NCBI GenBank assembly: GCA_022560025.1 | Contig: JAFISE010000163.1 | Coordinates: forward strand, 1-64,000 | DNA length: 64,000 nucleotides | Source of the DNA: Stagonosporopsis chrysanthemi | Lineage: Eukaryota; Ascomycota; Dothideomycetes; Pleosporales; Didymellaceae | Reading direction: 5' to 3' | In this document: positions 44,325-56,465 of the stretch, piece by piece | How the letters are laid out: each line of letters opens with the position of its first letter | Position numbering within the stretch: position 1 is the stretch's first letter | Translations under genes and position numbers: made by a program | Notes under the pieces: generated by a model | What the model saw: only the letters and a program-made list of their open reading frames with translations | Database searches by the model: none | Told to the model about the DNA's origin: nothing

Positions 44325-45661
44325 ATGGGTGGCCATGACAGGCCCGCAGTGCCTGTTGAAGAAGCAGAGCATGAGTACAGCTCCCTGCAGCCGGCGACAC
44401 CACGACATGCATCGCTGACTAGCTATCTCCAGCTACGAGGCGCTCCCACCAAACTTCTCGCTCGGTGCGAACATGATCGCAGGCGCGTTCGCTGGTATCG
44501 CTGTACGCATCCGAAGCCGCCGCGCCAGATCCACAGCAGCTAAAAATGCATCAGGAACACTCGGTCATGTACCCTGTCGACATGCTCAAGGTACGCGACC
44601 TCAGCACAACTGCGACCATGCGCTGGATATCGTGCTGACTGCTGGACAGACGAGGATGCAGGTCATCAACCCCGGGCCGACCGCGACGTACACGAGCTCC
44701 ATCGCCAATGCCCTGGTAACAGTGTCGAGGGTTGAGGGCTTCAGGTCTTTATGGAAGGGGCTTTCCAGTGTTGTTCTGGGCGCGGGTAAATACTCCTGGC
44801 TTTCGCATGTCTCCGGGCGCGATGCTAACGGCGCCTCCAGGTCCCGCGCACGCCGTGTACTTCGCCTCCTACGAGGCAACAAAACACGCCCTTGGTGGAA
44901 ACGAGGGCGAGAGCCATGAGCATCACCCTCTTGCTGCTGGTGCGCAAATTTCCAGAGTGCGCATTCTATGCGGTTGCTGATTTCCCATAGCTGCCAGCGG
45001 TGCCGCGGCCACCATCACCAGCGATGCGCTAATGAACCCATTCGACGGTGTGTAACACCACTCGTGCTGTGCTGACAACCACTGAACTTTGCATAGTCAT
45101 CAAACAGCGCATGCAATTGCACGGATCGATCTACACTTCAGTCGGCCACTGCGCGCGAGACGTCTTCCGCAAGGAAGGCATTGGTGCTTTCTACGTCTCT
45201 TACCCCACCACGCTGTGCATGACAGTGCCGTTCACTGCATTGCAATTCATGTCGTACGAGTCCATATCCAAGGTTATGAACCCCACTGGCCGCTACGATC
45301 CCTACACGCATTGTTTCGCTGGTGGTCTAGCCGGTGGTTTTGCTGCGGCCCTTACCACGCCTCTAGACGTCATCAAGACATTGCTGCAGACACGAGGAAG
45401 CGCCAATGATGCTGAGCTGAGGTCCGTTTCTGGTTTGGCCCAGGCAGCTCGGATCATCCATCAGAGGGAGGGCTACAAGGGCTACTTCCGTGGCCTGAAG
45501 CCTAGAATCATCACCACAATGCCCAGCACTGCAATCTGCTGGTAAGCAGACTCTCCTGTTTTGTTCCACCGATATAGGTCTAACCCCTACATAGGTCCGC
45601 ATACGAGATGGCCAAGGCATTCTTCATCGCTCGCAGCACGAACCCCAACACCGCCTTATAA
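44325..45661 (+). CDS. MRS4: Mitochondrial iron carrier, mitoferrin type
   Basis: A 319-aa inner-membrane carrier importing ferrous iron for heme and Fe-S synthesis (Mrs3/Mrs4). Eight exons: 44325-44374, 44433-44502, 44555-44590, 44650-44785, 44841-44939, 44991-45047, 45097-45541, 45595-45661; all phases close to exactly 960 nt. Three carrier repeats carry MYPVDMLKTRMQ, MNPFDVIKQRMQ and TTPLDVIKTLLQ. The Met-rich MYPVDMLK and LMNPFDV contexts and the GANMIAGAFAGIAEHSVMYP opening are the mitoferrin signature. Exon 3 is only 36 nt (EHSVMYPVDMLK). N-terminus MGGHDRPAVPVEEAEHDYEALPPNF depends on a donor inside GAGTACAG and is less certain. MRS3 versus MRS4 cannot be separated in fungi with one copy. 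Confidence 0.93.
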
Positions 45662-46409
45662 CGACAACCTCTTCGCCAAACCATGCGCTTCTGGCAGTGC
45701 GTGTTTCTATAATGCGATTTACACATCCCAGTAGTAGAAGGGATCTCAATGTCTCGGGCATAGAGCAGGCTATCAAAGCCGCACCGTGGAGCTTCTTCGG
45801 TAAGCACCGCGGTCTCCACATTTCGTTGTATAGTCATAGAGGCTTCCCTGGCTTTGATATCTGGAAGGACCATATGGCGGCGTACAGGATTTTTGACGCT
45901 TTTTCCTCTTGAGCGTTATGCAGTCAGCGTAGACATATATGTACCATATGGGGAATGTACATCGGCGTCTTCGTCAAGTAGCATTGTTGATTCGTTCTAC
46001 CAGTTTAGTCTTTGCATGGAGCACATTCAATAAAGTGGACCCAGCGTAGATCTGAACGCGATCCGCACATGCCCTGCTCATCCTTTGCTGCGTCGCTTGT
46101 GCATACGCGTGAGCCTGTGTTTGGATGATGTGACTTGACCTGATACATTAAAGCTGATGTTGCGCGGCATGTGGCTGAAATCTGAGCCCCAAAACGGGCC
46201 GCATGGTCGCGTGCAGCCCAGCCCTGTGATGCTGTGCTGGAAAAGGCAATCGGCCAGTCTACGTCATGGCAAGCGCGGCCATAGCCTGGCGCAACACGAC
46301 ACACTGAGCCTCAACTCAAACCACATTTGGGGTATTGCAGAGCGACACCCCGACAACCTCCCCCCACATGCCATAGTCGTCCACTTGTGTGCCGGTCGCG
46401 ACTCACACA
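45662..46409. other. Intergenic, no gene seen
   Basis: Spacer between MRS4 and the AAA ATPase gene. It presumably holds terminator and promoter; no motif stood out. Confidence 0.5.
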
Positions 46410-48929
46410 ATGCGTGCCAATACAACACAGAAGGCCTACGACGAGGCCTTCCTGGCCTGCTCGACTGCGGTCTACTTCGAGAGCCAGGTGGGTGTTCTAT
46501 TCTTAGACCCGGTCGACTTACTGACAAGCTACGCCAGCACAACGAGAAGGAGGCTCTGCGCTCGTGGAAGACGGCCCTCGACCAGATCTACTACCACAAC
46601 GCCCGCCGCAACCCAACAACATACCGCCCCTCCTCCGAGACAGAAAGGGCTCTGGTAGAGTCTTTGCGGCAGCTGGAACTGCAATGCAAAGAGCGCGTTG
46701 ACTTGCTGGAGGCACTGAAGAAGAGCAGAGAAGAATCCAAGGAGAGCCTCTCCAGCACAGATGCCCAAGCCCCTACCCCACCTCCGCATGGCGTACCATT
46801 AGGGACAAGCGACACCAATACCTCGTCAGACTGGCTTGGGGCAGGATCGATCCCACCCGTTACTCAGAGTGACCTTGCACGACCGCCGCCGCTACCGACC
46901 CGACCCTCGATGGTGTTGCGAAAGAGCTCTGGCAATACGGCAAAGCGAATCAACAGCCTGACGCAGACAATGAGTAATTCTACATTAAACGTTGGACCTT
47001 CAGAAGACAAAAAGCCGCGGACACCCTCGCCGGAGAAGAAAGGAAGCAGGATGCTGAGGACATTGAGGCCAAACAAGGATGGCCGGCCAGCTTCGAAGAT
47101 GCCCACCTCGATGAGGTCACGCCCTGATGCTTCCAAGGCTGCGACACTGGCTTTTGGGTCAAGAACTGCGGCGCCGAGCTCAAGTCGACCGGGCTTGAGT
47201 GCGCCTAAGGCATCGACACCTCCAGTGTATATTTCGCCGCGCACCTCAATGGATATGCCCGCAGTAGTGACACCACAGCCAGAGGCACCGCTTCCGCAAC
47301 CCTCATCACAAGACTCGCCACAACAAGCGCCGTTCTATTTCCAGACCCGCGAAGGATCAACATCTACTAATTATGCTGTACCGGCACCGAGGAACAACAG
47401 CGATTCGGAGAGACCAAAGCCTCTTCTAGTTCCTAGGAAAGCTGCACCTCCCCCGCCAGTACCTTCAAAGCCAGCAGAACTTGTAAAATCTTTACCGACC
47501 CAGACAACTCCTACACTACCTCCTTTACCAGCATTTCCGTCGTACCGGAAGGAATATCCGCCGGCCCAAGTAGACCCACGTCTGCTTGCGGCCTCAGCAG
47601 CAGCGCGGTCATACAATGACTTGGGCTCGACCAAGTATGGGAACAGGGATATTGACAATACGCGCAGACCGTCAGCCGCGCCGCCAACGCCGAGCAATAT
47701 CAGTCGAACACGGAATGTGCGGAGAGACCCGTCGCCTGAGCCAATTCCACTTGCTGAGGACGGCGTTGACGACGAGCCGCGACGTCCGCCGCATCGAAAA
47801 GCCAGGAAACGAGGAGAGTCGATGCGTGCAGATCTACCTCCAAATCCAACAGCCGAGTTTGGCGAAAGTGGTGAGGCGACCGAAGAGCCTGACGAGTGGA
47901 AGAGGAAGACAGAAGACATACTGAACAATCTACCTCGAGGTGTGGACAAACAGTCAGCGCAGAATATCTTGAACGAGATCGTCATACAAGGAGATGAGGT
48001 CCATTGGGACGATGTGGCAGGACTAGAGATTGCCAAGTCTGCGCTGAAAGAGACGGTCGTGTATCCGTTTCTCAGACCGGACCTGTTCATGGGGTTGCGT
48101 GAGCCGGCTAGAGGTATGCTGCTGTTCGGACCACCAGGTACGGGTAAGACGATGCTCGCAAGAGCAGTAGCCACGGAGTCCAAGTCGACCTTCTTCGCCA
48201 TCTCAGCAAGCAGCCTGACATCCAAGTTCCTTGGTGAATCCGAGAAGCTCGTTCGCGCCCTGTTCGCTCTTGCAAAAATGCTTGCTCCTTCGATCATCTT
48301 TGTCGATGAGATCGACTCTTTACTATCCTCGAGAGGTGGCTCTTCCGAGCACGAAGCGACACGGCGCATCAAAACTGAATTCCTGATCCAATGGTCCGAC
48401 CTGCAAAAGGCTGCTGCTGGGAGAGAGACAAGCGATAAAGACAGGGAAACAGGGGATGCCACTCGCGTACTCGTCCTTGCAGCGACCAATCTGCCTTGGG
48501 CTATTGACGAGGCTGCAAGACGTAGGTTCGTAAGACGACAGTATATTCCGTTGCCGGAAGACTTTGTCAGGAAACAGCAAGTGAAGACACTGTTGAGCCA
48601 TCAAAAACACGATCTGAGCGAGAGAGACCTTGATCGCTTGATCGCGCTCACTGACGGTAAATTGAATTTTCTTTCTGCTTGGCAAAACTGCTGCTAACGC
48701 CCGTGTAGGTTTCTCTGGCTCCGACATCACCGCACTCGCCAAAGACGCTGCGATGGGGCCCCTGCGCTCACTCGGGGAGAGTCTGCTCACCATGACGATG
48801 GACGAGATCCGTCCGATATGTTTCCAAGACTTCCAGGCTAGTCTGCGCACTATCAGACCTTCTGTAAGCAAGCAGGGTCTAAAAGAGTTTGAGGACTGGG
48901 CCAGGGAATTTGGAGAGCGTGGAGGGTGA
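46410..48929 (+). CDS. AAA ATPase of the SAP1/YTA6 (fidgetin/spastin-like) group with MIT domain
   Basis: An 805-aa protein from exons 46410-46487, 46538-48656 and 48709-48929 (introns 50 and 52 nt). N-terminal MIT-like helical hairpin ~5-95 (AYDEAFLACSTAVYFESQHNEKEALRSWKTAL...LRQLELQCKERVDLLEAL). Then ~370 disordered residues rich in Pro, Ser and Arg with PPPPVPSKP-type stretches. AAA domain ~500-760: WDDVAGLEIAKSALKE, Walker A GPPGTGKT (557-564), Walker B IIFVDEID (D616, E617), ATNLPWAIDEAARRRFVRR with arginine finger. C-terminal FSGSDITALAKDAAMGPLRSL and the Vps4-type closing helix follow. Meiotic-clade AAA proteins remodel ESCRT-III or microtubules; which substrate applies here is not readable. 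SAP1 and YTA6 are the closest yeast names. Confidence 0.9.
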
Positions 48930-49160
48930 TCGCACACATATGCTTTACAAGCGTGCACATTTGCTTCACATAGCTGAGCCAATCCAACGCAACGTGTTGC
49001 TCGATTTACCCCACCTGCTGCGTTGATGGTTGCTCTTTCCTTCTTGAATCTTCACCATCGGATTCAAGCATTAGCGGCACACAACATAATTCCTGACTCC
49101 TGACAATACTCTTTCGATCTTTTCATTACCCAGTTTGCAGTGCTTTGCAATTGCTTCAAC

Positions 49161-50066
49161 ATGGCACCACGCAAGAAGACCGAGAAAGAGGAGAAGGCAA
49201 CCAGTGCTGAAGGCTCAGACATGATACTGCATTACTTGCGTACGCACAACCTCGCCTCACCTGAGACCTCACTTACTTCGTGCTGACTTCGCGAAGGTAA
49301 AACCAACAGACCGTACTCTGCCATTGACATTTCAGCCAACCTGCACAACAAAGTCACGAAAGGTTGGTCATGTCCCCGGCATCGCGGTTGCGGGTGAGGC
49401 AAGCGCGACTGACAACCGTGCAGCTGCTACAGTAAAATTGCTCAAGGACCTGCATGAGCAGAAGCTGATTGAGGGTCGCGCAGCTGGTGAGTACATTTGA
49501 GCGCTCTCTGTGGTGCATCGGTCTGACGTACGTTAGGCAAGCAGCTCGTGTACCACGCGTTGCAGGTACGTTGCATGGACGAGACCTTGCCATAGTCCTC
49601 CCATAAACTCTTTCACGGCTCACACATCGATGTCTTCGCCGAGTCGAACTGATGGTACTAGAACCCCGATGATGCCGTGACCCCTGAGCAGCTGGCCGAG
49701 TACGACACCCGTGTCAGCACCCTCCAAGCGCAGACCACGGAGCTCCAGGCCCTTGCCAAAACCCTACGCAACACCCTCGCCTCTCTCAACAGCACCCTCA
49801 GCACCGCCGATATGCTATTAAGCATGTCCTCGCTAGAGCAAGAGAAAACAGAGATTGTGACAAGGCTCGACAGCCTGCGGGCCGGGCACGCAAAGAAAGT
49901 GACGGCCGAGGAGAGACAGAAGGTTGATAAAGAGTGGAACGTGATCAAGATTGTGAGCGCGAGGAGGGAGAGGATTGCGAAGGAGTTTTGGCAGATGGTG
50001 GAGGACGGTACGGAGGGGAAAGAGACACTAGAGGAATTGAGAGAGGGATGGGGTCTGGATGACTAG
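49161..50066 (+). CDS. HOP2: Meiotic recombination protein Hop2 (TBPIP family)
   Basis: A 213-aa nuclear protein that with Mnd1 stimulates Dmc1/Rad51 strand invasion in meiosis. Five exons: 49161-49239, 49297-49362, 49424-49486, 49537-49565, 49662-50066; phases close to 642 nt. The first three exons build the winged-helix domain (DMILHYLRKTNRPYSAIDISANLHNKVTKAATVKLLKDLHEQKLIEGRAAGKQLVYHALQ). The last exon is a leucine-rich coiled coil (YDTRVSTLQAQTTELQALAKTLRNTLASL) followed by the C-terminal helix (WNVIKIVSARRERIAKEFWQMVEDG). Exon 4 is only 29 nt. High intron density in a meiotic gene is common. Assignment is firm. Confidence 0.93.
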
Positions 50067-50657
50067 ATGGCGAAGGTAGATGTGAGGTCCTCTGCGATCG
50101 CGATTGGCTTTTACAGAAAGCTTGGTGGAAGGTGTGGCAGTAGACGATAGTAACGCGTCTGCATGTGGCTGTGGCGGAAAGGTCTGCCTAAGAGCGTCAC
50201 TACGAATGCAAAATCGAATAGTAGAAGGCTGTTTTTCTGGTTTCGAACATCTGTACCAGCCTTTGGTGTTGTCTGACCTTTTCATGCCCTTCACGGATGG
50301 TGGTGCTGGCTTCTGGTCAGACGAACATCCTCAGCTGCTGCATTGAGACAATTCACGACGCGGAATGTGTGCTTGCGAAGCAGTCAATGAAGGTTGCGTC
50401 TGTAGCGGTCCCGTGCAAAGGGGTCTAGACCTGCAATCAGCGCTGTAAGGAACATCGTAGTCAAACGCGAGTGAGGCAATAGAAAGAGTGCGATACCCGC
50501 GACATGACTCTAGTGGCGTTCCGAACCAGCCCGATGATTGGCGGGGCAGTACCGACGGTGCGAGGAGCCCATTTCCCTTTTTCAAACCCTCCCCGGTCTG
50601 GAAACCCATATCTTCATCCCCGCAAATATCAGTCGACTGCACGACATCCTTGGCACA
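50067..50657. other. HOP2-BNA6 spacer, no gene seen
   Basis: 591 bp holding the HOP2 3' end and BNA6 promoter. Frames here are short and motif-free. Confidence 0.5.
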
Positions 50658-51702
50658 ATGGCAAAAGTCGAAGGAGCACCAGCACACGGCACGATTGCGC
50701 ATCTGCTGCCGTTGACGTACAAGCGGTACGTTTCCGAATGGCTCGAAGAGGATACCCCGAGCTTCGACTACGGCGGCTTCGTGGTGGGCGAGGAGCAATC
50801 CGAGGCCAAGCTTTTGGGCAAAAGCGAGGTGAGTCAAATTGCTATATCTTCAACAACGTTCAGTTAATGATAGCAGGGTATCGTGGCCGGCGTCCCATTC
50901 TTTGACGAGGTCTTTAAGCAGCTGGATTGCACGTGGGTGACTGACCGTTCACGTTAAGGCATTTACCGACAACTGACCCCCATGCAGAGTCGAGTGGCAT
51001 GTCAAGGAAGGTGATTCAGTCGGAGAACAGATTACCCACTGTGCCACGGTCCGCGGGCCCGTCCGCAACCTTCTCCTTGGCGAGCGTGTGGCACTCAACA
51101 CCCTTGCCCGCTGTTCAGGTATTGCAACAAAGTCAAGTCGCCTTCTCACTCTACTGCGGAAAGCAGGCTATCAGAACACACTTGCTGGAACACGTAAGAC
51201 AACGCCTGGCTTTCGATTGGTGGAGAAGTATGGCATGCTTGTTGGTGGCGTTGATGCTCACCGAGTGGACTTGTCTCACATGACAATGCTCAAAGACAAC
51301 CACATCGTTGCTGCAGGGAGCATCACTAATGCAGTACGAGCCGCGAAATCTGCGGGCGGGTTTGCGACCAAAGTCGAAGTGGAGTGCCAGAGCTTCGAGG
51401 AAGCAGACGAAGCCATTGCTGCGGGAGCTGATATCGTCATGCTGGACAACTTCACGCCAGACGGTGTCAAGATTGCGGCTGCGCAACTCAAAGAAAAATG
51501 GGGACGAGGCTCGGGAGACAGGAAATCGTTCTTGGTTGAGGTCAGTGGCGGCCTGACCGAGCACAACGTTGAGAAGTACGTTTGTGCCGATATCGACATT
51601 GTGAGCACGAGCAGCATACACCAGGGCGTTCCTCACGTCGACTTCTCGCTGAAGATTGTGCCGAAGACGAAGAAGGACGGCGGTGAAAGCCTAGAGATAT
51701 AG
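50658..51702 (+). CDS. BNA6: Quinolinate phosphoribosyltransferase (nicotinate-nucleotide pyrophosphorylase, carboxylating)
   Basis: A 313-aa enzyme converting quinolinate and PRPP to nicotinate mononucleotide, CO2 and PPi, the last step of the kynurenine branch of de novo NAD synthesis (EC 2.4.2.19). Exons 50658-50828, 50877-50932 and 50988-51702; introns 48 and 55 nt. Signatures: N-terminal FDYGGFVVGEEQSEAKLLGKSEGIVAGVPFF, ERVALNTLARCSGIAT, substrate loop GTRKTTPG (143-150), GGVDAHRVDLSHMTMLKDNH, KVEVECQSFEEADEAIAAGADIVMLDNF, and LVEVSGGLTEHNV. Standard length, cytosolic or nuclear in yeast. It lies directly upstream of a Zn2Cys6 regulator and a nicotinate-type transporter. Confidence 0.96.
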
Positions 51703-52091
51703 CCGGCTCAGCCCTGTAGGTAGCGATGAGGATATTTAAACGGTTCCAATCATATCTGGAGCGTAACCGTATGACCGTACTGACGCAGTCATCATCGGAT
51801 GGGCGTTGTAGGCGTGCAGCGGCCTTGCAGTCTCAGCCTTGTAGAACTTCCCGGTCTAAGCCGCAATCGGCAAACCGCTCATGCACGAACCCCGCTAGGC
51901 GGGCATCTTGCACCCTTGCTTCACCGCGACACCATTCAACCTGCCCTGAACTTCACGAGCTACGGTCTGGTCCGATCCGATCCTGATTATGCTTATAAGC
52001 TTGAAACCCTTACGTGAGCTTTTCCACCAGCACATACGAACGTCACTTTGCGGCAAGCCAGGCAGCGCATTCTGATTGGTGCACATTCAAC
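51703..52091. other. BNA6-regulator spacer
   Basis: 389 bp, no gene. Presumed promoter of the Zn2Cys6 gene; no clear CGG-N-CCG palindrome was picked out by eye. Confidence 0.45.
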
Positions 52092-54071
52092 ATGGACGCA
52101 GATTCAAAGCGCATCGAGCGCGTTATGTTAGCTTGCGTTCAATGCCGAAGTAGACACGTCAAATGCGACTCCAACCAGCCTGTATGCAACAGATGCAGAC
52201 GTGACGGAAGGGGATGCAACTATCAAAAGTCTCGAAGAGGAGGTTTGACCAAAGAAGCACTCGCACGAAGACGCTTAAAGTTGCAGCAAGAAGCCCAACA
52301 AGCAAGACAGAAAGCGAAAGAACCAGTCCAAGTCGAAGCAACTAGCGCGCATACCACACCCATGTCTTCCTCACAGGGTGACGATACGTACTACAGCGGA
52401 CATTCGAGCATTCTATCCATGCAGGACTTGCGCATCCAGGATCACGGGCGTTCGCCGTCAGGAACACTCTCCTTTCAAGTCAACGATGACCGTTTACTGG
52501 AGCTGTACTACGAGTACTTCTGGTCTGCCTTCCCGATCGTCCTTCCACAGCAGTTTTTCTTGACCAGAAAATCGATGGAGGGCCACGGATTAGAGGAATT
52601 ATCGCTAGTTCTGGAGTGGATCGGATCTCTGTACGCATCGTGGTGTCCTTCCGAGCCGTACTATCAAGCAGCGCTGGAGGCTATGAGCTCCCCACTGTTG
52701 CCACGAACACCTTTCAATGTTCAAGCGGCTATGCTCTTTGCTGTTGCTCAGCATCACCAAGATATGCGGCCAGAATCCCGCAAGATGTTAGATCTGGCCA
52801 TCCTGATCGCACTTGAGCTCGATATGAACAAAAAAGATTTTGCCCGTTTGTGGGGCGAAGGGAATGCGGTGCTGGAAGAATCGTGGAGAAGAACTTGGTA
52901 CATGCTGGCTGTCAGTGACCAGCATTTTGCCATTGTTATGAACACGCCCATTTACCAATTGGCGGATATGCCTAGCGATGTCAACTTGCCTTGTGACGAC
53001 GAGTTCTATATCACAGGGGTCAGTCGTCACCTTCGCAGCCAATAGCTTCGACTAATTACGCGCAGCAAATCCCAACACCTGCAACTTACGAAGAAATGCA
53101 GCATCGGGAGTTTGCAGATGTTGAAGTCGTGTACTCGTCTATTGCGTACCTGCACGACATCGGTGTGACGGTTGCCTATGGCAAGTTCAACCTCCAGCTC
53201 CTGAGACTCTGCTAACAAATCAAAGTGATGAATTCGTTTGCATCCGTACCAGGATTCAACAAGGAACTCGTTGAAGCTATGGACACAAAGATAGCTATTT
53301 GGCACTCGTTACTGCCGTCTACCAAGAGGGATCCACTGCGAAAAGATGGCACGGTTGATGAAGTCATCTACATGGCGCACATGATAGGAGCAATGTACGT
53401 CACTTGGCCCGAAACCTGCGGGTACAGCTACAGTAACTAATCTCAGGAGCGTGTTAATGACGCTGCATCGACCATTGTCCTCGTTGGTTTACAACGACGC
53501 CGAACTACGGACTACATCTTTCGCAGCACCTATCCCGTTCATGATACCAGCTACAGCCTCACGAAACGTCCACACAGCACGTGCACTACGAGTGGTGGAG
53601 ATTCAGACAAAGCTCCTCGCTATCCCGTGCACCATCGAGAAGCACAGCGTCTTCAGCATGTGCATCTGCGCACTGATAGCATGCGCTCAAGTATCAGCAT
53701 GCACTAATCTCCTTGAAGACCGCGCTCTGTCCATCGCCCGCGATCGCCTCAGACTCAGCATTGGGTTTTTGAGTTCCATGGGCTCGATATGGCCATTGGC
53801 CAAGACCATGGCAAGGGACGTGCGTGCCGTTGCTCGATCGGTGCTGTACATACCGCCCAGCACCCCGGCAGTCGAGCAGGATTCTTCAGCCGAGACCGAG
53901 ATACCACGCGACGAGCTGATCTGGCCGATTGACCCTTCGGCAAATGTCAATATCTACAGCGGTCTCGTCATGCCAATGGACTGGGACCATATGAATTCTG
54001 GCTATGCTTCGTTGGCGGTGGTACCTCAAGCTATTTTCCAGACAGTCGGGGCAGATGACTTTAGCTCATAG
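52092..54071 (+). CDS. Zn2Cys6 transcription factor with fungal-specific TF domain
   Basis: A 611-aa regulator from exons 52092-53018, 53066-53180, 53226-53394 and 53447-54071. The binuclear zinc cluster is at the N-terminus: C15-x2-C18-x6-C25-x6-C32-x2-C35-x6-C42. A basic linker (RRGGLTKEALARRRLKLQQEAQQARQKAKE) follows. The middle homology region begins at ~135 (LLELYYEYFWSAFPIVLP) and includes EESWRRTWYMLAVSDQHFAI. The second intron (53181-53225) appears to be GC-AG: GCAAGT donor, CTAAC branch, AAAG acceptor, restoring VAYVMNSF. The third ends ATCTCAG. No named orthologue recognised. Its position between BNA6 and a transporter suggests, but does not prove, control of those neighbours. Confidence 0.88.
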
Positions 54072-54805
54072 ACGCGTCCTAGATGGCCAGAAGATGTGTG
54101 GGCACTGCACTGCAACAAGTGCGGATCGATTGGGATTACCAGATCCGAATCAAGCGTGCTTGAGGCAGCTCTATCTTTTCGATGATGATGTGTGTGGACC
54201 AACACGAACACAAAACATGTCCCGCATCGCTTATATCGCCTTCTACTATTATTCGAGAAACTAATCGGCTGTCCGCACCGACTAAGGGTGCGAAACAGTC
54301 GGGATCCACTTGGAAACACATGCGCAACCTTCCCACTCTCGAGGCACCCAGCTCTAGCGAATGCGACCCCCATCTTCTGATGCTGCTGTGCTCCCCCAAC
54401 CTTGAGCATTGGCAGCACAGTATTCCTCTTGGCGTCAGCACATGCATATTTATCACTGGTTATCGTTCGTCGTCGCACCGTATCAGCGGCATGGACGAAG
54501 CCAGCCAATCGGCGCGTTTCTTGCTCAGCCCAGCCCCATGACTGGATCTGCCTTTCTCCAAAGTGGGCCCAAAGATTTAAGAGGACGCATCTGCTCGTGG
54601 CAACGTAGGATACGTGACCATGACGGCTCCTACATTTGGTTTCAAGATGCGCTTCTGGTGAAAGTTAGATATACGCCGTGCCTACAAAATCTACCTGCTT
54701 GACTTCAACACGCTCGCCGTTGTTTTCTGCACGAGACCCCACCAATCCTTCCGACGGCGCGCCCGGCTATCCAGACGCGTCGATCTTCGATTTTTCAGCG
54801 CAGCG
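54072..54805. other. Intergenic, no gene seen
   Basis: 734 bp between the regulator and the transporter. Frames on both strands overlap without domain signals. Confidence 0.5.
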
Positions 54806-56465
54806 ATGAGCGACGTCGAGAAGCAGTACGAGGGGGCGGATCACCAAGTCCCCAATTCTATCAAGAGCGATGAAGTCGACAGGCAATTGGGAGAGATTGA
54901 CCCGGTATTTGAGGCGAAACTCGTGCGCAAACTGGACCTCTACATCATCCCTGTCGTTATGCTGCTGTACCTGCTCAGTTTCCTTGACAGGTGAGTCTCT
55001 GCTCTTTCAGGCTGCATTGGTTGCGCATCGAAGGGCCAACAAGCTTTTGTAGGCTTTTCAAGCGTACCAAGCAACAGCCTTCAGCCTGCGCAAAATGCTG
55101 ACATAAGCACAGAGTGAATATTGGCAACGCCCGACTGTATGGACTTGAAGAAGACCTAGGCATGGACTCAACGCAATTCCAGACCGCCGTCTCAATCCTC
55201 TTCGTCACCTACATCCTGTCCGAGATCCCAAGCAACCTCGTGCTCAAGAAAATACGCCCCTCCCGCTGGATTGCCTTCATCACTGTCTCCTGGGGCATCG
55301 TCGCAACCCTGACAGGGATCGTGCAGAGTTATGGCGGACTCATTGCCTGCCGCCTCTTCCTTGGTGCCGTGGAGGGCGGACTCTTCCCAGGTCTAGCCGT
55401 GTATCTTACGTTCTTCTTCACCAAGCGCGAACTTGCCCTGCGCATTGGGTATCTTTTCGTATCTGCTGCGCTGGCGGGCGCCTGTGGCGGCCTCCTGGCG
55501 TACGGAATCGGGCACATGGACGGGATTGCCGGGCAGCGCGGCTGGCGCTGGATCATGATCATTGAGGGAATTCCGACTTTTGTATTGGGTATTGCGACGT
55601 GGTGGGTCCTGCCAGACGAGCCAGCAACAGCGTATTTTCTCAACGACCAGGAGAAGGCGTTTGCTATTGCGCGGCTCAAGCGCCAGACCGGATACACGAA
55701 GAAGGCGGCCGAGTTCCATTGGGAAGACGTCAGGAAGTGCTTCAAAGACTGGAAGGTGTGGCTGTTCTGCTTTGCGCAGTTCGGCTCCGACACCATGCTC
55801 TACGGCTTCTCGACCTTCCTGCCCACCATTATCCGCGCCATCATGCCCAAGTCTTCGAGCGCAACGGTGCAGGTCCTCACTATCCCGTGCTATGCTCTCG
55901 GCGCCATTACGTACCTGGTCGTTGCGCACTTCTCGGACAAGCAGCAGAAGCGCGCTTTCTACAGCATCTTGCTGGGCGTCGTCAGTATCATCGGGTACGC
56001 CATGCTGATCAGCCCGAGCAGCTCGGCCGTGCACTACGCAGGATGCTTCCTGGTCGCCATGGGGCTGTACGTGTGCGTTGGCATTCCGCTCGCGTGGCTA
56101 CCTACCAACCTGCCACGGTACGGAAAGCGCACGAGTGCGACGGGCCTGCAGCTGTCCATTGGTAATTGCGCGGGTATCATGTCATCGTTTGTAAGTCGTC
56201 CAGACACCTCCCATGTTGCAAGCGCACTGCTGACATATGATAGCTGTATCCAGCAAAAGAGGGCCCGCGGTTTATCAAAGGGCATGCCGTTACAATGGCT
56301 ATGGTCGCTTTTGCGCTTGCCTGCTACGCCGTCCTATGGGCGTATCTCGGTATACAGAATAAGCGACGCGAGAACGGCGAGGAGGACCATCTGATGGAAG
56401 GCAAGAGCGAAGAGGAGATTGCAGAGATGGGCGATGAGAGTCCGAGGTTCAAATATACGACTTGA
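54806..56465 (+). CDS. MFS anion:cation symporter, allantoate/nicotinate permease family (Dal5/Tna1-like)
   Basis: A 494-aa plasma-membrane transporter from exons 54806-54990, 55113-56190 and 56244-56465 (introns 122 and 53 nt). The start of helix 1 reads LVRKLDLYIIPVVMLLYLLSFLDRVNIGNARLYGLEEDL, the ACS-family hallmark. About 12 helices follow, with ITVSWGIVATLTGIVQ, RLFLGAVEGGLFPG, GWRWIMIIEGIPTFVLG and LPDEPATAYFL. The C-terminus is an acidic tail (GEEDHLMEGKSEEEIAEMGDE). Relatives carry nicotinate, allantoate, pantothenate, biotin precursors or small acids; the substrate is not fixed by sequence. Being two genes from BNA6 makes a pyridine carboxylate such as nicotinate or quinolinate an attractive guess. 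Confidence 0.9.

Noticed and set aside
47371..48489. 372-codon minus-strand frame
   Set aside because: Antisense to the AAA ATPase; the sense strand carries Walker A and B motifs.
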